From the NCBI GenBank assembly GCA_964469055.1, contig CAYXXN010000077.1:1-12937 (forward strand): 12,937 nt of DNA. Direction: 5' to 3'. How positions within the stretch are numbered: position 1 is the first letter of the stretch; each line of letters starts with the position of its first letter. The notes under the pieces were generated by a model. The model was not told the DNA's origin and searched no databases. It worked only from the letters and a program-made list of their open reading frames with translations. Position numbers and translations under genes: made by a program. Shown here one piece after another: positions 5,159 to 11,246 of the stretch. The stretch is from CAYXXN01 sp964469055 (lineage in GTDB: Bacteria; Acidobacteriota; Thermoanaerobaculia; Multivoradales; JAHEKO01).

Positions 5159-5190
5159 CGGCCGTCCGCCCCGCCCTGGCGCGCCGATGA
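5155..5190 (+). CDS. 11-codon minigene bridging CYTH and nucleotidyltransferase genes
   Basis: ATG at 5155 overlaps the CYTH stop (ATGA) and the frame runs 11 codons (MTAVRPALARR) to a TGA at 5188-5190, which itself overlaps the nucleotidyltransferase ATG at 5187 (ATGA again). The peptide has no recognisable function. The geometry suggests that ribosomes leaving the CYTH gene re-initiate here and are delivered exactly to the next start, which has no Shine-Dalgarno sequence of its own. It may also be chance, since ATGA is frequent in such DNA. Confidence 0.4.
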   Translation: MTAVRPALARR

Positions 5191-6233
5191 AGCCGCGGCT
5201 GCGCGCCGTCGTGCTCTGCGCCGGCGAGGGTCGGCGGCTGCGCCCTCTCACTCATTTCCTGCCCAAACCCCTGCTGCCGGTGGCTGGGCGACCGGTGGTC
5301 GAGCACACGCTGGCGCGCTTGAAGGCCGTGGGCTGCGAGGCGGTGGCGGTCAATCTCCATCACCTGGGCGAGAGCATCCGACGGCGCCTGGGCGAGGCCT
5401 GGGAGGGAATGCCGATCGCGACCTCCGAGGAGCGCGAGCTCTTGGGGACGCTCGGAGCGCTGGGTCCGCTGCGGTCGTTCGTCGAGGCGGCTGACCTCAT
5501 CCTCTTGGTCAACGGCGATTCGCTGTGTCGCTGGCCGCTGCGCCGTCTGGTGCGACGGCATCTGAGGAGCGGCGCCGCGGCGACGCTCTTGCTCGCGCGC
5601 CGCGCCGACCCGGCGGCCTTCGAGGGCGGCGTGCTGGTGGGCCGGGGCGGGCGAATCCTGGCGCTGCGCGGCGGCCGGGCGCCCGCCGCCGGTGAGAAGC
5701 GCCGCGTCTTCGCCGGCGCGCACGTCTTCGCTCCGTCGCTGCTCTCGCGCGCCACCAAGCCGCTGGCCGGCGAGAGCGCGGATTCGATCGTCGATCTCTA
5801 CGAGCCGCTCCTGGCGGCCGGCGAGCGACTGCAAGCCGTCGAGACCGGCCGGCCTTGGTTCGACCTGGGGACCCCGGCCCGCTATCTCGCGGCGGTGCTC
5901 GCGGCGGTGCGCGGCCACCCGCTCTCCCGGCGCGGCTTCGTCGCCGCCGGCGCCCAGGTAGCGCGTGACGCGCGCCTCACCCGCTCGGCCCTGGAGAGCG
6001 GAGCGCGGGTTGGCACCGGTGCCAGACTCGATCGCTCGCTGCTCCTCGCCGGCGCCCGGGTCGGCGCCAAGAGCAAGCTCGCCTACTCGATCCTCGGGCC
6101 GGGCGTCGAGCTCCCGGACGGCGCCTCGCTGACGGCGCGCCTCGCCACCGCGGCGAGGAGCGACCTGCCGGTGCCGCCGGGTGCCTCGATCGTGGGCGGG
6201 GTCGTCTACTCGCCGCTCGAGGCCACCTCGTGA
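5187..6233 (+). CDS. Sugar-1-phosphate nucleotidyltransferase with C-terminal left-handed beta-helix
   Basis: A 348-residue protein in two parts. Residues about 5-240 are an NTP_transferase domain: signature VVLCAGEGRRLRPLT (8-22), K27 in LPKPLLP, metal-binding D111 in LLVNGD, and the second metal Asp D226 in WFDLGTPARYL. Residues about 250-340 are hexapeptide-like repeats (ARLTRSALESGARVGTGAR, LLLAGARVGAKSKL, SILGPGVELPDGA) that should form a left-handed beta-helix used for oligomerisation or regulation. It transfers a nucleotide to a sugar 1-phosphate. The catalytic half resembles the MurU-like subgroup (VAVNLHHLGE, ELLGTLGAL, LLVNGD), but MurU is shorter and lacks the beta-helix, so the sugar and nucleotide remain unknown. 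The start at 5187 is reached by coupling through the minigene; the end overlaps the HAD gene start by four bases (GTGA). Confidence 0.85.
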   Translation: MKPRLRAVVLCAGEGRRLRPLTHFLPKPLLPVAGRPVVEHTLARLKAVGCEAVAVNLHHLGESIRRRLGEAWEGMPIATSEERELLGTLGALGPLRSFVEAADLILLVNGDSLCRWPLRRLVRRHLRSGAAATLLLARRADPAAFEGGVLVGRGGRILALRGGRAPAAGEKRRVFAGAHVFAPSLLSRATKPLAGESADSIVDLYEPLLAAGERLQAVETGRPWFDLGTPARYLAAVLAAVRGHPLSRRGFVAAGAQVARDARLTRSALESGARVGTGARLDRSLLLAGARVGAKSKLAYSILGPGVELPDGASLTARLATAARSDLPVPPGASIVGGVVYSPLEATS

Positions 6234-6883
6234 GGCGTTACGACCTGCTGGTCTTCGACTGGGACGGCACCCTGGTCGACTCGATCGGCGCCATCATCGG
6301 CTGCACGCTCGCCACCCTCCACGAGTTGGGCTTGGACGGCATCCCCGAGACGACGATCCGCAGCGCCATCGGCCTCGGACTGCGCGAGACCGTCGAGCGC
6401 TACCGCCCCGGCTGTGACGACGCCACCTTCGCCGAGGTCCTCGAGGCTTACCGCCGCCACTGGTGGTCGACCTACGGCCACCAGATGAAGCCCTTCACCG
6501 GCGTCGACGGGCTCTTGGGAGAACTCGGCGCGGCGGGCTATCTCCTGGCCGTCGCTACCGCCAAGAGCCGCCGCGGCCTCGTCCACGACTTCGAGCGCAC
6601 CGGCCTCGGCCGCCACTTCCACGCCAGCCGCACGACCGACGACTGCCCCGCAAAGCCGCACCCGCACATGCTCGACAGCCTGCTCGAGGAGCTGGGAGTG
6701 GCGCGCGGGCGCACCCTCATGATCGGCGACACCTGCCACGACCTGGAGATGGCCGCCAACGCCGGCGTCACCGCCGTCGCTGTCCTCTCCGGCTCGCAGA
6801 GCCGCGAACAACTCGAGCCCGCGGCGCCGGCAGCGATCTTCGGACGGGTGGGGGAGTTGGCGGGTTGGCTGGAGCGAGGCTAG
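6230..6883 (+). CDS. HAD-family (subfamily IA) phosphatase, phosphoglycolate-phosphatase-like
   Basis: A 217-residue HAD hydrolase with a helical cap. Motif I is FDWDGTLVDS with nucleophile D10 and acid D12; the cap spans about residues 15-85. Motif II Thr is T110 (AVATAKSRRG), motif III Lys is K142 (PAKPHPHML), and motif IV acids are D167 and D171 (MIGDTCHDLEMAANAG). The wording of these motifs (FDWDGTL, VATAKSRRGL, TDDCPAKPHPHML, LMIGDTCHDLEMA) matches the group of small phosphatases often found beside rluC in proteobacteria, whose substrate is not established. Start GTG 6230 overlaps the nucleotidyltransferase stop. One possibility is that it dephosphorylates a sugar phosphate feeding its neighbour, as MupP does ahead of MurU; this is inference. 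Confidence 0.88.
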   Translation: MRRYDLLVFDWDGTLVDSIGAIIGCTLATLHELGLDGIPETTIRSAIGLGLRETVERYRPGCDDATFAEVLEAYRRHWWSTYGHQMKPFTGVDGLLGELGAAGYLLAVATAKSRRGLVHDFERTGLGRHFHASRTTDDCPAKPHPHMLDSLLEELGVARGRTLMIGDTCHDLEMAANAGVTAVAVLSGSQSREQLEPAAPAAIFGRVGELAGWLERG

Positions 6884-6885
6884 GC

Positions 6886-7425
6886 GTGCGGCGCCGGTTC
6901 ACCGGCGAGGAGGTGCTGCGCATGGTCGAGGCGGGGGTGCTCGCCGAGGACGAGCCGCTGGAGCTCCTGGACGGGGAGCTGGTGGTCGTGAGCCCCCAGG
7001 GCCCGACCCATGCCGCCCTCCTGGCGCGCCTCATGGAGCGGCTCGTGGCGGCAGCCGGCCCCGATGCTCACGTGCGAGGGCAGTCTCCGCTGGCGGCCGG
7101 ACTTCATAGCCTCCCCGAACCCGACCTCTGTCTGGTGCGCGGCTCGAGCGACGACTATCTCGCTCGCCATCCAGCGGGCTCGGAGGCCCTGCTGGCCGTC
7201 GAGATCGCCGTGACCGCGCTCCCCGAAGCCCGCCGCAAGATCCCCATCTACGCTCGCGCCGGGGTGCCGCAGCTCTGGATCGTCGACGTGACCGCGCGCC
7301 GGCTCGAGGTGTTCACCGCGCCTGAAGGCGATCGCTATCGGGAGCGCGGCGTGCTCGAACCCGAGGAGGAGGTAGCGCTCGGGGAAGGCCCAGTCAGGCT
7401 GCCGGTGAGCGAGCTGCTGCCCTGA
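6886..7425 (+). CDS. Uma2-family (DUF820) putative nuclease
   Basis: A 179-residue protein typical of the Uma2 family, a PD-(D/E)xK-like fold abundant in cyanobacteria and other environmental bacteria; its biological role is unclear. Motifs: FTGEEVLRMVEAGVL and LELLDGELVVVSPQGPTHAALLARL at the N-terminus, PEPDLCLV (D80), LAVEIAV (E106), RRKIPIYARAGVPQLWIVDV (K118 at the start of the helix) and a C-terminal EPEEEVALGEGPVRLPVSELL tail. The usual EV-S-x-S segment after the catalytic Glu is VEIAVTA here, a divergence. GTG 6886 is three bases after the HAD stop and follows a GGAGCGAGG stretch; an in-frame TTG at 6865 would overlap the HAD gene. It seems to be the last gene of the CYTH operon. Confidence 0.88.
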   Translation: MRRRFTGEEVLRMVEAGVLAEDEPLELLDGELVVVSPQGPTHAALLARLMERLVAAAGPDAHVRGQSPLAAGLHSLPEPDLCLVRGSSDDYLARHPAGSEALLAVEIAVTALPEARRKIPIYARAGVPQLWIVDVTARRLEVFTAPEGDRYRERGVLEPEEEVALGEGPVRLPVSELLP

Positions 7426-7451
7426 CCGCGCCCCGCGGCCGACGGTAAACT
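7422..7451 (+). promoter_or_regulatory. Probable leaderless promoter of the CDGSH gene
   Basis: CTGACC (7422-7427), an 18-base spacer and TAAACT (7446-7451), which ends six bases before the ATG at 7458. The spacing again predicts transcription starting at or beside the start codon, as in the second vapBC module. A small CCGCG-CCC-CGCGG hairpin (7426-7438) sits in the spacer and may end the upstream transcript. Confidence 0.45.
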
Positions 7452-7457
7452 CGGCAG

Positions 7458-7679
7458 ATGAAGATCACCGTGCGCGACAACGGTCCCCTGCGGATCGAGG
7501 GCGAGGACCTGGAGATCTACGACCCGAACGGCAATCGCTTCGGCCTGGGCGGCCGGCCGGCGATCTCACTGTGCCGCTGTGGCCACTCCCAGAACAAGCC
7601 CTTCTGCGACGGCTCCCACAAGGGCGCCCTCTTCGCCTCCGTCTGCCCGGCGCGGGACCTGCCGCCGCCGCAGGGTTGA
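7458..7679 (+). CDS. CDGSH iron-sulfur domain protein
   Basis: A 73-residue protein with one perfect CDGSH motif: CRCGHSQNKPFCDGSH, residues 39-54, with cluster ligands C39, C41, C50 and H54 (C-x-C-x2-S-x3-P-x-C-D-G-S-H). This motif binds a redox-active 2Fe-2S cluster through three Cys and one His. The N-terminal half (MKITVRDNGPLRIEGEDLEIYDPNGNRFG) is the usual lead-in of the bacterial single-domain form, with no membrane anchor, so it should be cytoplasmic. Members take part in electron or cluster transfer; the partner here is not known. No Shine-Dalgarno sequence precedes the ATG, consistent with a leaderless mRNA. It lies between the CYTH operon and the phosphoesterase gene and appears to be its own unit. 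Confidence 0.93.
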   Translation: MKITVRDNGPLRIEGEDLEIYDPNGNRFGLGGRPAISLCRCGHSQNKPFCDGSHKGALFASVCPARDLPPPQG

Positions 7680-7739
7680 CGCCTCGAGGACGACGGACCC
7701 GGCCGGACTCGCCCCGGCCTACGTAGTAGTTTCGCACCC

Positions 7740-8747
7740 ATGTCGCAGCGCCCGCCGCAGGACGAGGACGCCAAGCGCCACGCCGCCGAGGAGAAGCTCG
7801 CGGCGCATCGCGGCCTCGCCACCTGGGCGGAACGCCTGGTGCCGCTCGGCCGCTTCCGCGATGCCGCGGCGGCCGAGGGCCGGCGGCTCTCGGAGGGCGA
7901 GCGCGACCTCGAGCGGCGCCGCTTCCTCGATCAGTCGGCCGACGGCGTGCCGGTCGAGGGCCCGTTCGGGAAGGTCGCCGTCTGCGGCGGCGTCTACAGC
8001 AATCACTACGGGCTGGCGGCGCTGCTCGAGGACGCCCGGCGCCGCGGCGCCGAGGCGCTCTACTGCCTGGGCGACCTCGGCGGCTTCGGACCCAACCCGG
8101 AGAAGGTCCGGCCGCTCTTGGTGGAGGGGGGCGTGCGGGCGATCCAGGGCAACTACGAGGAGTCGCTCGCCGCCGGCCGCGAGGACTGCAACTGCGGCTA
8201 CACCGACCCGCGCGACAATCACTTCGCGGCGCTCTCCTACCGCTATACGGCGGCGGGCTCGTCGCCCGGGTTCAAGAGCTGGATGGGCGAGCAGCCGCGG
8301 CGGCGCCGGATCCTGGTCGGAGAGCGCGAGCTCCTTCTCGTCCACGGCTCGCCGCGGCGCATCAACGAGTTCCTCTTCGACTCGACGACGCCGGACGCCT
8401 TCCTCGAAGTGCTCCTCGACCAGGAGCGGTGCGACGGGTTTCTCTGCACGCACACCGGGCTCCACTGGCGGCGGCGACTCCCCTCGGGACGTGACGTCGC
8501 CAACGTCGGAGCCATCGGCCGTCCGGCCAACGACGGGGCCACGCACGTCTGGTACGCGCTGCTCGAGGAGCGCGGCGGCGAGCTCGCCATCGACCTCCTG
8601 CCGCTCGCCTACGATCACGCCTCACTCGCCGCCGAGATGCGCCGCGAGGAGCTGCCCCCCGAGTTCGTCGAGACCGTGCTCTCCGGCTGGTGGACGACCT
8701 GTCTCGAGATCCTGCCGGCCCGCGAGCGGGCCGCCTCACGCTTCTAG
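7740..8747 (+). CDS. Divergent calcineurin-like metallophosphoesterase
   Basis: A 335-residue protein. Residues 1-75 are a charged helical extension (many R/E/A); about 78-290 look like a calcineurin-type phosphoesterase. Recognisable parts: GDLGGFGP (D112), GNYEES (N138, GNHD variant), LLLVHGSPRRINE (H202) and CTHTGLHW (H238, H242; GHTH variant), then a Val-Gly-Ala-Ile-Gly-x-Pro segment (VANVGAIGRP) like the usual N-x-G-S-x-G-x-P. The first motif, normally D-x-H, reads GGVYSNH (83-89), so the Asp and His positions hold G84 and Y86. An insertion with two cysteines, EDCNCGYTDPRDNHF (about 148-162), follows the GNYE motif. Similar proteins with this cysteine insert seem to exist in planctomycete-like genomes (from memory). 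Substrate unknown. It is followed 19 bases later by the flavoprotein gene, likely in one operon. Confidence 0.8.
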   Translation: MSQRPPQDEDAKRHAAEEKLAAHRGLATWAERLVPLGRFRDAAAAEGRRLSEGERDLERRRFLDQSADGVPVEGPFGKVAVCGGVYSNHYGLAALLEDARRRGAEALYCLGDLGGFGPNPEKVRPLLVEGGVRAIQGNYEESLAAGREDCNCGYTDPRDNHFAALSYRYTAAGSSPGFKSWMGEQPRRRRILVGERELLLVHGSPRRINEFLFDSTTPDAFLEVLLDQERCDGFLCTHTGLHWRRRLPSGRDVANVGAIGRPANDGATHVWYALLEERGGELAIDLLPLAYDHASLAAEMRREELPPEFVETVLSGWWTTCLEILPARERAASRF

Positions 8748-8766
8748 GGCGAGGAGACGACACCCG

Positions 8767-9969
8767 ATGAGCGCAGCACCTCGGCCTCACATCGCGATCC
8801 TCGGCGCCGGTCCAGCCGGCCTCGAGGCCGCCCTGGCCGCGCTCGACGCCGACTTCCCCTTCACCCTCTACGAAGCCTCGCCCGGGGTGGCCGGCCACGT
8901 GCGCGCCTGGGGTCACGTGCGGCTGTTCACGCCCTGGAGCCTGAACGTCTCGCCGCGCATGCGTCGCCACCTGGCGGCGGCCGGCCAGGCGGCCCCCGAC
9001 GGCGAGGAGTGCCCGACGGGTGCCCAGCTGGCGGCGGGGCTGCTCGCGCCGGTGGCGGCGCTGCCGCAAGTGGCGCCGCGCTTGCGGTTGGGCATCCGCG
9101 TCGTCGGCGTCGGCCGCGAGGGCCTGCTCAAGCACGAGGAGATCGCCTCGGCGGCGCGGGCCGCCCGCCGCTTCCGGCTGCTCCTCGCCGACGGCGACGG
9201 GCGCGAGTGGGTCGAGGGAGCGGACGTGGTGATCGACGCCACCGGCACCTACGGCCAGCCCAACGCCCTCGGCGACGGCGGCATCCCGGCCCCGGGCGAG
9301 GCGGCGCTCGCCGACCGCATCGTGCGACAGCTCCCCGACCTCGCCGCCGATCCCGGCACCTGGGCCGGCAAGACCGTGCTGGTGGTGGGCGCCGGGCACT
9401 CCGCGCAAACCGCCGTCGTGGCCCTGGCCGAGCTCGCCCAGGACCATCCCGGGACCCGCGTGCGGTGGGCGCTCCGCGCCACCCAGCCGCACTGGCACGT
9501 CGATCCGGCCGACCCCTTGCCCGAGCGCGCCCGGCTCACCGCGACGGCGCGCGACCTTGCGGCGCACAACGGTGTGGTGAACGCGATCCAGGGCGTGGTC
9601 GTCGAGGCCCTCGCCAGCGCCGGCGAGCAGCTCGAGGTCTCGCTGCGCGCTGCCGACGGCGGCCGGCGCGTCGAGAGCGTCAATCGTGTCCTCTCGCTCA
9701 CCGGTTACGTCGGCGACGCCGGCCTCTACCGGCAGCTCCAGGTCCACGAGTGCTACGCCACGGCGGCTCCGATGAAGCTCTCGGCGGCGCTCCTGGGCGC
9801 CGGCGCCGGCGACTGCCTGACGCAGACCAGCCACGGCGCCGAGACCCTGGTGAACCCCGAGCCCCGATTCTTCCTGCTCGGCTCGAAGTCGTACGGGCGC
9901 AACAACACCTTCCTGATGCGCGTGGGTTGGCAGCAGGTCGAAGAGGTCTTCTCGCTCCTCGCAGCGTAG
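8767..9969 (+). CDS. FAD/NAD(P)-binding flavoprotein oxidoreductase
   Basis: A 400-residue protein with two dinucleotide-binding Rossmann motifs. The first is AILGAGPAGLEAA (10-22) with the strand-end acid E36 (LYEAS) for FAD. The second is KTVLVVGAGHSAQTA (202-216) for NAD(P)H. DATGTYGQPNALG (158-170) and VLSLTGY (308-314) are the ATG and L/F-ATGY-like motifs seen in flavin monooxygenases and related reductases. The C-terminus (RFFLLGSKSYGRNNTFLMRVGWQQVEEVFSLL) looks like the closing flavin-contact strand with a helix. No CxxC redox pair or signal peptide was noticed, so a soluble monooxygenase- or reductase-like enzyme is likely; the substrate is not known. GAGGAG nine bases upstream supports ATG 8767. 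It is probably co-transcribed with the preceding phosphoesterase. Confidence 0.85.
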   Translation: MSAAPRPHIAILGAGPAGLEAALAALDADFPFTLYEASPGVAGHVRAWGHVRLFTPWSLNVSPRMRRHLAAAGQAAPDGEECPTGAQLAAGLLAPVAALPQVAPRLRLGIRVVGVGREGLLKHEEIASAARAARRFRLLLADGDGREWVEGADVVIDATGTYGQPNALGDGGIPAPGEAALADRIVRQLPDLAADPGTWAGKTVLVVGAGHSAQTAVVALAELAQDHPGTRVRWALRATQPHWHVDPADPLPERARLTATARDLAAHNGVVNAIQGVVVEALASAGEQLEVSLRAADGGRRVESVNRVLSLTGYVGDAGLYRQLQVHECYATAAPMKLSAALLGAGAGDCLTQTSHGAETLVNPEPRFFLLGSKSYGRNNTFLMRVGWQQVEEVFSLLAA

Positions 9970-10054
9970 GGTGGCCTCTGCCTCCCTGTCCGGGGCAGCC
10001 GCATGATCGGCCGCCGCCCGCGGATGGCACGCGACCTGCAAACATTCGAACCCT

Positions 10055-10062
10055 AGGAGGTG
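10055..10062 (+). promoter_or_regulatory. Strong Shine-Dalgarno site
   Basis: AGGAGGTG is a full anti-16S match, four bases before the ATG at 10067. It is the strongest ribosome-binding site in the window and fixes the start of the secreted protein. Confidence 0.75.
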
Positions 10063-10066
10063 CACC

Positions 10067-11218
10067 ATGCGTTCGACCGTGCTGACATTCCTCACCGCAC
10101 TGCTGGCGGTGCCGACCGGCGCCCAGATCGCCAATACCGCCCGGGCCCAAATTTGCAGCGAGATCCAGTACCGATTGCACGTCGATGACAACCCGCGCTG
10201 GTTCGACGTCGGCGAGCCCGTCGAGCTGCCGGCCGGCACCGCAGCTCATCTCTACGTCCAGGTGCGCAGCCGCAGCACGACCCCCTACTTGACCGAGGCC
10301 CGCCTCGGAACTCCCGGTGCTTTCGGCTATGAAGCTCCCGACAGCACGGCCTTCGCGCTCGAGGAGCAGGGAGCCGATGACGTGCAGCACGGCCGCATCG
10401 CCATTCGTGGGCGCCATGCCGGCGAAGGGGCGGTCGCCTACGAGCTACTCGACGTGAAAGGGCCGGGCCACCTCGAGGAGGTCTCCGGCCGCTGCCGCAA
10501 GGGGCTGATCGCGGTGCACGTGAGGGGGGGCGAGGAGGAACAGGAGCCCACCGTCTTGAGCCAGGATCTCCAGGGCAGCGGCCTGCTGCGCCGCGGCCGC
10601 GAGGAGGCGACTCTGCGGCAAGCCAACGTGCGCCTGTACCAAAGCGGGCGCGCGGTGCTGCACTTCGAAGGTAACCAGTCGTTCCGTATCGCTGGCACCT
10701 GGAAGGCGGAGGGTGACGATTTCGCCTTCCAGGCGGTGCGCGGGCTCGAATCTCTTCTCGACGGAACGGGGCTCATCCGGCGCCGCGCTGGCCAGGTCAC
10801 CCAGATCGAGATCGAAGGAGTCACCGAGGACCGCCAGAAGTTCGGGCTGATCTTCGCGGCGACCCATACAGGCGGGCAGAGGATCCTGCGCCTCGAACGG
10901 GGTACCGGGACGCTGCGCCTGTGCGGGGTCGAGTTCGCGATCACCAGCGTCCAGGTGAGCCTCGGCTTCGACGGTCGCTTCCATCTCGACTTCCCCGGCA
11001 CCCCTGCCATGACCGTCGGCGGGACCTGGCGGCCTCCGCTCACCTCGCAGATCGCGTTGCAAGTCGACGGCTTCACACAACAGGTCGCTCGCGGCACCGG
11101 CACGCTCGTGCTACGGGCGCCCCAGGTCGGCCGGCTGGCTCTCCAGGGGACGATCCAGACAGGGGGGCAGTTCAGCCTCGAGTTCGTGGAGACGGTACTG
11201 AGCACGGCGGCGGACTAG
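10067..11218 (+). CDS. Secreted protein of unknown function with two beta-rich repeats
   Basis: A 383-residue protein, family not recognised. It starts with a signal peptide: MRST, a hydrophobic VLTFLTALLAVP core and likely cleavage after about residue 20-27 (GAQ or ARA). Residues 30-155 contain a domain with two to three cysteines (C30, C143), beginning CSEIQYRLHVDDNPRWFDVGEPVEL, perhaps a beta-sandwich. Residues about 187-263 and 294-373 are two related units sharing the pattern V-x-L...GR-x-x-L-x-F-x-G...GTW...GTG-x-L...G-x-V/L-x-x-I/L-x-x-G...F-x-L-x-F, joined by a short linker. Alternating hydrophobic strands suggest a beta-barrel or beta-sandwich in each. It is expected to be exported (periplasm or outside). 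It stands alone, about 100 bases after the flavoprotein gene, and converges on the Calx-beta gene. Confidence 0.8.
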   Translation: MRSTVLTFLTALLAVPTGAQIANTARAQICSEIQYRLHVDDNPRWFDVGEPVELPAGTAAHLYVQVRSRSTTPYLTEARLGTPGAFGYEAPDSTAFALEEQGADDVQHGRIAIRGRHAGEGAVAYELLDVKGPGHLEEVSGRCRKGLIAVHVRGGEEEQEPTVLSQDLQGSGLLRRGREEATLRQANVRLYQSGRAVLHFEGNQSFRIAGTWKAEGDDFAFQAVRGLESLLDGTGLIRRRAGQVTQIEIEGVTEDRQKFGLIFAATHTGGQRILRLERGTGTLRLCGVEFAITSVQVSLGFDGRFHLDFPGTPAMTVGGTWRPPLTSQIALQVDGFTQQVARGTGTLVLRAPQVGRLALQGTIQTGGQFSLEFVETVLSTAAD

Positions 11219-11221
11219 GCC

Positions 11222-11243
11222 GCGGGAGGGCCACGGTTCCCGC
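11222..11243. terminator. Possible bidirectional hairpin between convergent genes
   Basis: GCGGGA (11222-11227) pairs with TCCCGC (11238-11243) in the 28-base gap between the two convergent stop codons. The position suits a shared terminator, but there is no T-run on either side. Confidence 0.35.
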
Positions 11244-11246
11244 TCG

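Noticed and set aside
7579..8766. In-frame upstream extension of the flavoprotein to 7579
   Set aside because: The extension is Ser/Arg/Thr-rich shadow of the phosphoesterase gene; the flavoprotein starts at ATG 8767 with a good ribosome-binding site just before its Rossmann motif.
8362..10239. 625-codon minus-strand reading frame
   Set aside because: Antisense shadow of the phosphoesterase and flavoprotein genes with no recognisable motifs.
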